NCBI GenBank assembly: GCA_963669155.1
Contig: OZ022587.1
Span: 23,441,074-23,505,073 of the forward strand
DNA length: 64,000 bases
Source: Arbacia lixula
Taxonomy: Eukaryota; Echinodermata; Echinoidea; Arbacioida; Arbaciidae
Direction: 5' to 3'
This document shows, piece after piece, positions 1-12,900 of the stretch (positions within the stretch are counted from its first letter, which is position 1; every line of letters starts with the position of its first letter). A program made the position numbers and the translations under genes. The notes under the pieces are model-generated. The model was not told the DNA's origin. It did no database searches and was given only the letters and a program-made list of their open reading frames with translations.

Positions 1-2640
1 TGCCCACTTCTGCATTGTCCCATATATTGCAAGTTGTGTAGAGCGAAGTGCCCATTTTCTAGATTCGGTCTGTTTTGCGTTGTTTGGTCACTCCGACATT
101 GTTTTTAGATCAGAGTAACCTGCCCATGATTCGGTCAACTAAGGATTTCTTAGCTTTAAATTCATGATATTGCGTATTCAGTAACTATTTTTGTAAATAA
201 TCAATTAAGCCTGAGTCGTATCAATTTTTTTCAGAAACCGGTGTTCAAAGGCTTTGCGCCGATCGAACATCGATGCATCAACGGCACATTGACAAATTGT
301 GTACAACGGATAGCGGAGCGCGAACGCTAGTGGTCGTGTATTTTGCTTATTACATGATGTCATTCAGCCACTGCCAAGAGCCAATTTATGAATGAAAATA
401 TAGTAAGCATGCACAGTGCAAGCCTTCTCTAGAGTCTATTGCAACATGCACAAAGTCAATCGGCTTCCGGGTTTCGGACAACGTGACCCGATATCATGCT
501 ATTCGCGTTGTACACAGTCTTATGCACGATCGCCACTGTGCTGTTTCCAGGTTTTCACAACACACGATGCTATCCGTTGTACACAGTCTATGGACAATTG
601 TTCGTTGTGGCGTTGCGTACGTAGTATACGGTATATAGTAGTGAACGAATCAAAGATATGTAGTAGCTGCTTGATCATCGAGCGTCCAGTTCGTTCTCTT
701 GATGCATTACCTGCAAAACTCACAAAAGAGAGTAGGAACCAAGTAAGCAAATTAAAATTGTGAAAATATGAAGATAAATTGTGTATAACAGGACTATCAA
801 ACAAAAGATTTTGTGTTTTCTAGTCAATTTGGTAATTTCGTCGATGCATCGAATTCATCAAAACAAAATCAGAGTTTGACGAACACTTAATAATCGATTC
901 GACTCGAGCCTATAATCAATATTAACGATTGTACTTTGCTAGGCAAATTTGTGAAAATAGACAGAGACATGAAGATATAAAAAGAATAACAAAATTCTTA
1001 AAATTAATGTCAAAGCGTCTAATTATCGTCAATGAAGAAACTCATTTACAATAACCCTAACAGCATTTTAGCAAGAATACATCCCGAGGGCTATTATGTC
1101 CAAAGCTATGTGTAACCAAAACATCTTCTTGGCAGTGCTTTTGCTGACTCTATTAATGAAGCACCGTATGTATCTCAAACCCGGAAGTGAGGGAGCAACA
1201 GATTAATACAGCCCTTCCAGCAAAGGATTACAAGCATGCCGAGCCACATGACCTGATTCCAAAAAGTACATCAAATTGTGAGAAAACTATTATTTTTTTC
1301 ACTGTTACTTATGTTTTAGATCTAGATTAACGTAAGGAAGACGGCCTGCAAGTGATGTTATTATTTAGCCAAATTTAAATAGTTATGGTCATTTCCAATT
1401 TTAGACCGTTCTGCCTTACTTCGTACACACAGCCTATGGAGTTTGTAGCTGGTGGGGACGCCCACGAAATATTAAAACAACTTAAAAATACAATTAAATG
1501 CTCACAATATATGATTGTTTACGATATCCATAATCCGTAGAAATCATTGATTTTGGCAAAATAACAAGAAAGGCATTTAAATAAGATTTTAGCATCGTCT
1601 CCGAGTCACAGATAATGCCGCTACACTGTACACAAAATTTGCATAATTGCTAATATTAATTAACGCTCAGCCTCTGCCGGTACACGCTTAGCGCATATTC
1701 CGGTGGTGCTGATTCCGCACAGGATCAGCTAGCCAATTGTTACGTCAAGCATACATGCATATTAGCAAACGGACTTAACTGCGAGTGTGCGGTGGGCACA
1801 TGTATGCGAACGGCGCAGCACGGCTGACAAATGTTCAGATATAGTATAGTGCGTGAGCGGGACCGTGTCTGCAAGCCACGCATCGTGGTCAGCTATAGCG
1901 CCGATCCCAGCGGTTCGGGTTTGGCCAGTAGTGGGAGGTCGCCTGTGGCCGGCTGCACCATGGTAGCGGAGCTATCATAGCAGCCGACAAGCCAAGCTTT
2001 GTTAGATAAATTAGATAATACTAGATACTCTAAACACTTATCAAAGTATACCACCACTGCAAATATCGACATGATCAGGCATTCTGTCTGAGAGGAAAAT
2101 GATTTTGAAATGTGATGTAAAGCTCGCCAGTGTTGATAAAATGCTAAATTTAAGGCTTTTACAGCTCTTTCAGAATGGTGTCAAGGTCAATAGATATGAA
2201 CATGACTTAAGATATTATGTGTAGCTAAAAGAAAATTTATATTAAAACATGATATGCAGTTATCAGCTTAAAGTCACCATTAGTACTGAAATGACACACA
2301 ATTAGAAATCAATGTAAACACACATTAACACCATTATGGTAACCATGGTTACGGAAAATTGACTGATTTATTGTTTCTTGTGATTTTCAGGTGCTTTGTT
2401 AAGGTCATTGACAAAAAAACAAAACTATTTGTGATGTATATTCTTTTAGTACTAATAACAGACTATTATCACAGAATATATCATTGTATTTTGGCTTTTC
2501 ATCTCTGAGTTATCACAATTTGAAATGTGCTTAAAATCCAATGTGTCATTTTTACCTAGATTTTGGGGTGTTTACAACCATTTTCAAATGCTTAAATCAG
2601 CTATTCAACATTTCGGTCACAAAAGTGTTTAGGTATCCTA
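1..2640. other. gene-less AT-rich stretch
   Basis: No exon with recognisable protein similarity or convincing splice sites was found. Short overlapping open frames near 416-804 on both strands look like chance: their composition is mixed and no domain is visible. The RRP1 gene downstream lacks its first coding exon (about 50 residues), which should lie in this stretch or beyond the window, but I could not identify it. A moderately GC-rich patch at about 1670-1980 holds no gene I can support. Confidence 0.6.
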
Positions 2641-3240
2641 TAAAAATATAGGTAAAAGTATATCAACACACCAAAATTGGTGTCGATCTTCGATGGGACG
2701 AGTGGTGATTTGAGACCTTGAACTTGGCAACTTTTAAAAAAAATCAAACTTTGAGGGCGCTCTACGAGAAAACAATGCACGTTTTTTGATCAATTTTTGG
2801 TAGGTGGGTAGAGCAAGTAAAAGACTATATATCTGCAAAATAGTGGGTTCTAAACTAATTGAGTTTTAAAGTTATCAGCTTGCAAACATGCACCCGAACA
2901 CATTGCCTTGACGCTTAACACCATTTTCCTTGACGTCATGCGTAAGAATGGGTGGTTTGATCGGCACCAGAATACATTGTGCATGTTAAGACTATAACGT
3001 TCTTTCAATTTACAGGAAATGAGCAATGTAACTCATCTAACTTGGCTGCAGCGGTCAATCAAAAATAGCAAATTTTATTTAATCTGAGTTATTCGATCAC
3101 GCATTGGTTGCTAAGGGAGGCCGTATCTTAGCAACCATTTGACCTCGGGGCAAAATATTTCAGAATCTTCCGTCAGACACTTGGGGGAACATTTGGTGCG
3201 AGTTTGAAGAAAATTGAAGGGGGTCGGGTTAACACCATTG
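2640..3240. other. non-coding stretch, possible old repeat
   Basis: No coding potential is recognised. The block contains GTTGCTAAG and CTTAGCAACC as a short inverted pair around 3108-3140, and has the look of a degenerate interspersed repeat. No element ends could be fixed. Confidence 0.3.
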
Positions 3241-3289
3241 GTTGATTTGACGTGGATTGACCCAATTACATTTATCACATATGAATGGC

Positions 3290-4365
3290 TACATGTACAC
3301 TACAGCTCAAAGGAATTGGCATCAGTAAAGGGAAAGGGGAGAAAGAGAAGGAGCCACAGTTTTAAACGTGGTATATTTTGTCCAGTTCAGCATGAAACTT
3401 GAATTTGAATTTGAATTTGAATTTAAATTTATTAACAACATCAACAATAGCAATACAAGATAATTGTATGTACATGACTGAATTAACAAAGAAAGAGAGA
3501 AAACATGTATTTCCCCCCAAAATAAACAAAACAAACTGGAAAGAACCTAACAATGAATGAAGAATTAAGGTATGTTACTTGTGATGCAGCATTTTAAACA
3601 ATTATGTACAAAAGTGTAAACATTGATAATGAAGTTGTTAACAGGAATCAGAAATTAGCACAAGTGCTAGTCGAGCCTGATTCCTTAAATTCTGTGGTAC
3701 GGTAGTAACAAAATTATCTTTTGGTAAGTGACTGCTCAAACACTTTTACATATAATGATAATGATGAATATATATAAGAAGTATACATGTATTTACAATA
3801 AATCTTATCTCCTAGATATGAGAGTATTATCTTGTCAACTATACTTTGACAACTACTTTAAATCATAATGATGTACACAAAAAATAATGTAAAAAAATGA
3901 AACATCTCATACAATCTTGATTACCTTACAGGATACACAACATGTTGGCAGGTTAACAGTTTCCTGTTGAAACTGAAAATTCCATTAAATACTTAATGAG
4001 TAGCTTTTGGAAAGCAACTCTAGTTTTCATTTCTTGAATGTCTTTTGGGATACGATTCCATAATTTCACTCCAATGAAAGATACTGAAAATTGTCCTTGT
4101 GTTGTTATATACTTAGGTATATATAGCTGTCCCTGATCTCTTCCTCTAGTGGCATACAGGTACCTGTGATCTAGCTGTTGACAATATTCTATTAGAGTGT
4201 GAGGAAGGTTGTTATTAACTAAATCATAGACAAAAGTTGAAACTTAGCCTAAAAGCATCGTGTTTCGTGCTGAACTGGACAAAATATACCACGGTTTATC
4301 GCTTCCACTTCTTCACTTCCCCTTTACCTATGCCAATTCCTTTGAGCTGGAGTGTATGTTTTGTT
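3290..4365. mobile_element. foldback element interrupted by a LINE fragment
   Basis: The left arm (about 3292-3400) and right arm (about 4245-4365) are inverted copies. Shared marks are CAAAGGAATTGGCAT against ATGCCAATTCCTTTG, and GTATATTTTGTCCAGTTCAGCA against its complement. The same arms occur, almost adjacent, at 63340-63592, so this is a repeat family with a hairpin structure. Here the loop has been split by a LINE 3' end (3401-4237). The 8-base TGAAACTT is present on both sides of the LINE and is a plausible target-site duplication. Confidence 0.75.
3401..4237 (-). mobile_element. LINE 3' fragment, reverse transcriptase C-terminal tail
   Basis: Read on the minus strand from about 4245 to 3950, the sequence gives an open frame with VYDLVNNNLPHTLIEYCQQL, then RDQGQLYIP, then GVKLWNRIPKDIQ and an in-frame stop. 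This is the usual C-terminal end of non-LTR reverse transcriptases, where a conserved 'G-x-K-x-WN-x-(I/L)P' segment precedes the stop. A 3' untranslated part follows and ends in a hexanucleotide tail (GAATTT repeats on the plus strand, 3401-3430), typical of LINEs that end in a simple repeat. The copy is 5'-truncated. The clade is uncertain. Confidence 0.7.
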
Positions 4366-4624
4366 TTCTCGCACGATGAAAATGTTCGAAAATATTGAGC
4401 AACGTTACCTATTTCCTCTTCATGTCTCTGTCTAACAAACAAGGTCCTTTTAGGCTGCCATCTTGGCTGTTTCATGACTTGATCGTACGCATACGCAAAT
4501 TAATATTCATGATGATGACGCTATCGCTCTAATGCATGCTCGCATCACAGATCTCTATGGCCCGCATTAAGCGCTAATGATGAATACGCACGACTTGTGA
4601 CTTGTGTGTATGTGATGCAAAATT

Positions 4625-4873
4625 ATGTTTCTAGTGTGGACTAAAGCATTAAAAGTACTAACTGAAAATGTGGAAGATTGTTTCCTTAAAGCAAGCCGAG
4701 GCCAGAAACAGCCACAGTACTATGGCAGGGCTTTCAGGGCTCACATTGGAGAACACCCCATGCTTGATGTCGCAAAATTAAAGATTTTAAAAGATCATCA
4801 CTTAGGGATTTTTGTCAAACTTCTATACTGTATATGTACCATGCTGTTTCTTTTGTGTTTTTGTTTTTATTGA
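4625..4873 (+). other. 82-residue open frame of unknown nature
   Basis: An open frame starts MFLVWTKALKV and ends in a hydrophobic stretch. The middle part (ASRGQKQPQYYGRAFRAHIG, residues about 23-42) has coding-like composition, but I do not recognise it. It does not resemble the expected N-terminus of the RRP1 gene that begins just downstream. It may be a decayed exon or a transposon piece. No splice partner is evident. Confidence 0.2.
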
Positions 4874-4920
4874 AACCAACTTAACTTAAAGGTTGACATT
4901 CCCTTTAATGCCCTTTGTAG

Positions 4921-6935
4921 ACATTGGTGAGCCAGAGCTGCTGAAGCTATGGAAGGGACTGTTCTACTGCATGTGGATGTGTGACAAGGCTGTGGTGCAG
5001 GAGGAGCTGGCTGATCAGATTGCTGACATGGCCCACTGCTTTCAGCAACCAGAACAAGGTGAGACCATCTAGACTAGGTCTTCAATAGACATGGTCTACA
5101 ACAACAAGGTGAGACCATCTAGTCTAGGCCTTCAATAGATATGGTTTACAACCAGAACAAGGTGAGACCATCTAGACTAGGTCTTCAATAGATATGGTTT
5201 ACAACCAGAACAAGGTGAGACCATCTAGACTAGGTCTTCAGTAGACATGGTATACAACCAGAACAAGGTGAGACCATCTAGACTAGGCCTTCAGTAGACA
5301 TGGTATACAACCAGAAAAAGGTGAGACCCTCTAGACTAGGCATTCAATAGACATGGTTAATAACCAGAATAAGGTGAGACCATCTAGACTAAACCTTCAG
5401 TAGATATGGTCTACAACCAGAACAAGGTGAGACCATCTAGACTAGGCCTTCAATAGACATGGTCTACAACCAGAACAGGGTGAGACCATCTAGACTAGGC
5501 CTTCAGTAGACATGGTATACAACAAGAACAGGGTGAGACCACCTAGGCTAGGCCTTCAGTCGACATGGTCTACAACCAGAACAAGGTGAGACCATCTAGA
5601 CTAAGCCTTCAGTAGACACGGTCTACAACCAGAACAAGGTGAGACCATCTAGACTAGGCCTTCAATAGACACGGTCTACAACCAGAACAAGGTGAGACCA
5701 TCTAGATTACGCCTTCAATAGACATGGTATACAACTAGAACAGGGTGAGACCATCTAGACTAGGTCTTCAGTAGATATGGTCTACAACCAGAACAAGGTG
5801 ATAGACTAGGCCTTCAGTAGACATGGCCTACAACCAGAACAAGGTGAGATCATCTAGACTAACCCTTCAATAGACATGGTCTACAACAACAAGGTGAGAC
5901 CATATAGACTAGGTCTTCAGTAGATATGGTCTACAACCAGAACAAGGTGAGACCATCTAGACTAGGTCTTCAGTAGACATGATCTACAACAACAAGGTAA
6001 GACCATCTAGACTAGGTCTTCAGTAGACATGGTATACAACCAGAACAAGGTGAGACCATCTAGACTAGGCCTTCAGTAGACATGGTCTACAACCAGAACA
6101 GGGTGAGACCATCTAGACTAAGCCTTCAATAGACATGGTATACAACTAGAACAAGGTGAGACCATCTAGACTAAGCCTTCAGTGGACATGGTCTACAACC
6201 AGAACAAGGTGAGACCATCTAGACTAAGCCTTCAATAGACATGGTATACAACCAGAACAAGGTGAGACCATCTAGACTAGGCCGTCAGTAGACATGGTCT
6301 ACAACCAGAACAAGGTGAGACCATCTAGGGTAGATATTCAGTGCAATAACCACTGATCTTATTCATTGAGTTGGTAGTAGATAGACATCGCTGGCTGACG
6401 ACATCACAGACACGGTGCACAACCACAAGAAGGTAAGATAATAGTAGTAGTGGTATCTGTTATACGAAGTGCACTAGTTTGACACAGTGCACAGCTCATT
6501 AACACACAGACCAACACAGCATCTGCAAGACTGCAAGAGGCACATTATCCCAGATGAAGAAGAGTTATTGTCTCTTAATATGATAAACACTTTCCCTTTA
6601 CCAACTATCACATTAAACAAAGTTATACTGAAGTGTTAGAAGACTGCGTGTATTTAATGAGAGTAGGCCTCACCTTGTGCTTACTTATATGTAAGACATG
6701 TTTTTTTTCCCTGTCCAAAAAATGTCTCATTTTTTAGAAATCTGGTCACTTTGCAATTGGTTTCAAAATTGTTCTCGGCCTCCAATATGGCATAATTATA
6801 GAATACCCATTCATGTTGTTCCTCCTTTTCCATATTTTTCAGCTGTGGTGTTCTACGATACATTCCTGATGACCATGAAGCGTGAGTGGATTGGGATCGA
6901 CCACCTTCGGATGGACAAATTCCTAATGGTGAGAC

Positions 6936-6983
<48 letters not shown>

Positions 6984-9900
6984 ATTTGAGGGCATGCATA
7001 GGCTTCAGCCTATGCCATCTCAGGTTCCATGAACATAGTAGCACCTCCAGACCTGTCTATCTATCATGGCTGTCCTCAGCTCACTAACGCTATCAAGGCC
7101 AGTGTCATTCTTTAGTACGCTAATGTAAGTGGCCCGACTTCTCCCTCTTCTTGCAGTACCCTGTTAGGCCCCCAGAGTGTGAGGAGATTAACAGATAGTT
7201 CAGGGTGTCGCACACAGTGTCCCACTATTTTTATTCTCCTCTCACGCACCTTGATAGATACTTTTGGCATACCACCGTGTAAGTTGACATTTTGTATGAA
7301 GTCACACACAGGACACATTAAGAGCTATCCTAAGCATGCGTGTGTACACTCCATCCAGTGCTTTCTCTTGTTGAGCTGTGAGTGTTCATGTCTCAGGACA
7401 GATTCAACTGTTGCCACAAAAAGCCGGTGTTTTATGTCATGGTGAGAACACCAGGGCCATATTCATGAAACCTTCCCAAGCCTAGTTAGTTGGTAAAATG
7501 CATCCCGCTGCATGTATTTTTTTTAGTAACTATCTAGACTAGGAAGCAGTGATGAATATGGTCTCAGGGCCCCATCTCAAAAAAGACTTGCAATTGATTG
7601 GACGTTTTGGCTCGTAGTGAAGTCGATGAACAAACACAGTTTGAAAACGATGAGAACCAAACAAACTCACATTAATCTGGAAATAACTCCATCTAATCTT
7701 TGCCCTAGGTATATGTCGCCCGTGCTTGGCGAACATTCTACAATTCATGACTGATGTGTAAAACTATCACAGATTGATTGATATCGTTTTGACCAGCAAT
7801 TTTGGCTTGCTCTCAGTAAAGAGACTTAAATGAATGTGAAATGTAAACAAAAAGGTTGTTTACAGAAGGATTTGAATCTGTAATCTTGTGCTTGCCTGGC
7901 AGTAACTCTACCACCCCAGGCCTTCTTACTGATATCAATCAAGACAAAGAAGCTGCAATAGAAATTGATTGTAACTTGCAAGCAATGGATAGTCACAGTC
8001 ATAGTGAGTTTATAATTCACACATGTATATATTGCAAAATAAACTTTAGCTAGGACTTGCAATAGCAAGTATTGTGGCTTTTGAAACAGGGCTCTGGCAT
8101 TTCTGGAAGAAAATGGTCCTGACCCAGTAGTTTGTAATTGTCTCGTGTTTCCCTAACCATTTTGTTCATCATGTTTGACTGTTAACAGTAGACAGTTGAC
8201 AATTGAAAGATAATAGAAAATAGAAAACAATTTGAAGAAAGTAATTTCATCATTTGAATTTGCAAACATATTTTCGAATAATGGAATGTGCATATTCTAA
8301 ACCATACATGTGTGTTTATGTGACCATGTGTGCGTTTGTCCCAGGTTAACTGTAAGTGCCCTGTGTCCGTTTATAAATAATGATACACACAAATCTTACA
8401 GACCACCATTTGTTTGACACAGGAAGGGTCGAAGAGCAATGACATCTTTTTCAGGGAATTACCTATTGATTGATTTCTCTCGTCTTCAACAGTTGATCAG
8501 ACGGACCTTCCGCCAGATGCTGGTTTTGCTCCACAATAATGACTGGGATGAGAGGTGAGTGGAGGACTGGAGCTCTCCATTAATGATTCATTAATTAATT
8601 TGATAAAGGTCAAAGGTTAAAGGCAATAGATCATGACTCAAGGTCAAATCTTGTAATGTCACTTTCAACATACCTTGAGAAAGATTTTACAGAATTTCGT
8701 CAACATTTGTAGAATGATTAAATGTGATAGGAGAATGTTTTTTGGATGAGATAGGTTAAATGTCAAAGGTGATAGGTCAAGGTCAAATTGCAGATTTCTT
8801 CTTTTTACATGATATCACCAAACTTTGTACAATGATATTATATGACAGGTCTATCTGAATAAAGTTGTATGTCATAGCCAACTAGTGAGCATTCCAGACA
8901 TGGATGATGAACTTATGGGATACTTTCATGTCTGCACAGGAGGTTGGAGATCAGCAGTCGACTACATGATGTCAAATTTCTCTAGTTTTTAAATATTGTT
9001 GATATTTGTGTGTTGTAGTCTGCTGGTGCTGTTTCTGAATGCATTGCGGAGAAGCGCCCTCAATGCTGAGATAGATGCGTGCCCAGATGGACTCCGCTAC
9101 CAGGTCGCTAACGTCTTTCTGGATGAGCTGGCCAGGGAGGGTACAGAGGAAGTAAGTGCTCATAGAGCATAGTATACAAATAATGAATGTTTATGAGTGC
9201 AATGGACAGACTATTTCATGAGGTGAAAGATGAAAAGATCCATTCAACGAGGCATAGCCGAGTTGAATGCATCATTCATTTCATCTTTCACCTCATGAAA
9301 TATTCGGTCCATTGCATGAATGAAAAAACATTCATTATTTGTTTTACATGACACCTAGATAGATCTCCAAACAAACTCCACCATGTTTACGTTTGTTGAT
9401 TCACGTGCACCAGCCATGCAGAGGTTAAAGGCAAATTAGCTCGATATGCGCAAAGTACAGCTGCTGAGCGGTCGCGGTTCGCTTCCACAATACGCGCAAG
9501 AGGAAGTAAGTGCTTATAGAGCATTGAGTCCCATTTGGGACCAAGCATAGAATTTTAATTATTAAATCATAAATTTATCATTGTTTTCCCTTCCTCATTC
9601 TCTTCTTTATCAATAGTTGAGTCCGCAGCAGGCAGCTGCCTTCCTGTTTCCATTTGCTGAACTGGTCTCAAAAACCCTGAAGTAAGTTGTCCATTTCATA
9701 CTGTTTATTCTCTGGGTACCCAGCTATGAAAACCCCATTGGCCTAACACATGTGTGTGCCCAGATGACTGCTTTAGACAAGTTGTTTTGCATTAAAAGTG
9801 AAACAGTATTGTTAGAACTACGGAAGCAAATTTTGATTGGCTAGACCATGGGTGACAGTGATAATTTTTGGGATATGTATGTGTAGCAAGTGAGAAACTT

Positions 9901-12900
9901 TCTAAATAAGAGGGTTTTTTTTCTAGAACAGTAAAACGTCATTTGTAAGAGTAATGATTTGACTGAGAGTGAGAAAGTTTGGAAATTGATTAACGGCACA
10001 TTATCCACCACAGATACCTATGACTGGAAATCACAGACAAAATAAGGAAAATAGGTAGAATGTCATACAGGTTGTCGTTAAAGGGTAAAGTCTCTCTTTT
10101 GCAGGCCTGAAACATAAAGTTGTATGAAATGGAAAACTACCTTCAGATTGAAGGGACTTTGAAGTGACCGTAAGTGGGTTTATATTGAATTTTAAATGGA
10201 TATAGCCAGTTTGTCCAAAACTAGAGTCTAGTATATGAAGGTGCTAATACTAATTTAAACTCCAATTCCAAGCTTCTCAATCAGAATAGTAATGGACCCA
10301 GAGATCTTTCTTGTCAAGGTTGTGATGATATATCATTTTAACAGAAAATGGAAGATGTCATTGATAGTAAATTGAATTGTGTGTTTGAATAAGCAGCCTA
10401 TCCTAAGAGGGAACAGATTAAGAAATATGTTTTTCATGCTGTATGTGACTTCTACATCACTGTCAAGTTTTGTCGCAAACTGGAGTTGCTTGTCGTACCT
10501 GTTTTTACAGAATTTGAAATTTGTCTGCAGAAGAGAGCTTTACCCTTTATGCAATTTAATGTTGTTGTCTCCTTTTCCAGTAAGAAGCTGCGAGATGTGA
10601 TTCTTGAAGACATCTTTCAGGATGTGGTGGAGAGATCAAACGTCGGAGAGGAGGAGGATGAGGAGGAGGAGGAGGAGGATGAAGGTATTGCTTCAGACGA
10701 GGAACAACAGCTGAAACAGAAGTCAAAGACTGGTAAGGTTGATCATCAAGTCTGTTTCAGTAAAGCTCTCTGGTTACTAGTATTTGGTATTGATGTAAAA
10801 TATGTTGACTTTTCTGTACAATGATATACCACTCCTTATCCCTCTTGAGGTAATGATGCATGTACTGCATATGATAAGGCAATTAAATGATGAGATTAGG
10901 TCAAATAGGTCAAAGGTCACAGGTGAAGGTCAAATCATGAACTTTCACTGTTGAAGTGAATACTCAACAGTGAAATTGACTATCTTGATATATATCGCAG
11001 TATGGCTTTCATATTGATATACCAATATGCATTTAGTCAAGTACCGACATATCGGGAATTGTTTTGAGAACTCAAAATATTCTTTCAAAGGAGAAAAACA
11101 AGGAAAGGAAACAGTGTAGAATAGGTCTCAAAATTTGAAAATTTCTTGGCAAAAAAACTCTGCTTAGAAAACAATGTGAAAGCATGATTCCATGTTCACT
11201 TCTTGTCCTCAACCTGTGTGTAACACAGCATTAGCACTGCGTGTTTGTGTGTGTGTTTGTGTGTGTGTGTGTGTTTGTGTGTGTGATGATAATTCATGTA
11301 TGTACATGTACAGCCCTCTTTGACTGCTAGAGTGATCTGCATAGCATAAAGAGAAGACAAACACAATGTGTAGGCTGTTCAGAGCAATCTAGTTTGTAAA
11401 TAACATTTTATATGATGTGATTGATGTCAGAGACAAAGAAAGATGGAGTAATTCGTGTGTGTCGTGTTGTTGTGCTTACAAGCTGGGGGATCTAGGTGGG
11501 CTGTTAGGGATATTCATTGGTCGCGTGACAATTCATTTGAAGCACATGTTGACAAAATGACGTCATCCTGCGGTATATCGATATTTCGCGATATGAAAAA
11601 GGCCATCCATCGATAGCGGGAAAAAGTCAAATCGCCAGAGTTTAGGGTTTGACTTGCGAAGGATTCAAATAAGTTGTAATCTTTTATGAGATAGGGCCCA
11701 GGTAAAACGTAAGTTAATGCATATTTGGACAGGAGTGTCACCACCAAATTATTTGCACTTACATTTCTACAGCTGCCAAGAAGAACAAAAAGCAGACTGA
11801 TGGTGATGATGAGGAGGACGGTGAGGAGGACGACGAGGAGGAGGATGACGTTGATATTCTTCAGAAGGTGATGTTCCCTGAAGAGATGGTACCCCCTCTA
11901 GAAGTGAGTACCAGCTATTGCTTATAGCCCATTTTCTATCTTGTCTGCAAAATGATGTACAATATCCATTGACACTTGCATGTATGTGTACCACGCTTTT
12001 ATTTGTTTGAGAGATAAAAAGGAACAATTTTTGTTTGATTTGCATTTACAATTCTTGTGATTTTCATGAAAAAAATACTTATTTTAGAATGCATTTCTTA
12101 CTTAGTATGTGGATTAATTTTGCCCTGTCACACCCATGAGAAGACGTCAGTCTTGATGTCAAGTTCAAAGCCGACGTCAATGTCAATGGTGATCATGAGA
12201 TGGGTCAGTCCCCTTTCAAGGAGACCTGTAGAAGAAGCAAAGGCAAATCTTCCTCTTGATGTTGTGTGAGAAATGGCTTGCTTGTATTAGGGTGTTTTTA
12301 TTACATAGGTATTAAGTGGTACATTGCCAACCAAACATACAAGTTTTGTAAGAAGATCATCAATGTAAATCGGAGACATATTTAATGACTGCATGGCAGC
12401 TGAATTGCTCTAGTTATGTATGAGATGCGTTATTTATTCTGACGTATTGTTTGAAAGTTGGGATTTTCTTCATCTTGGGGAATAAGCATGATTTTCTTGA
12501 GACAGGCCGTCTTGCATACATTATGCATTATACTTTATTTGTTTTTCTGTGCAACTTGATGATATTATTAAAACAAAGATGATAGCATTCTTTGTCTCTT
12601 CTTAAAACATTAATTCCTTTGAGAATGCATGTATTCCCTAATACCTTCCAGTATGACTATGGGCTGATAGCAGAGAAGCTCTTTGAGCTGGCCAGTGACA
12701 AGAATATTCCTCCCAGGAACCGGAAGCCCATGTATCGCATGGTGAAGAGGTAGGACTAATCAGCACTTACCATTTTAATGCCTCCGCCACGAAGTGGCTG
12801 GAGGCATTATGTTTTTCGGTTGTCCATTTGTCCATCCGTCCATCCGTCTTAAATTCATTACGCAATATGTTGAGAACCATTTAGCAGATTTGCTTCAAAC

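Noticed and set aside
5045-6335. Regularly spaced repeats could suggest a CRISPR array
   Set aside because: Units are contiguous without unique spacers, the whole unit is repeated, and the setting is a eukaryotic intron.
6853-7044. Minus-strand frame with a poly-Val run
   Set aside because: It is the translation of the (ACT)n microsatellite and overlaps a real RRP1 exon on the plus strand.
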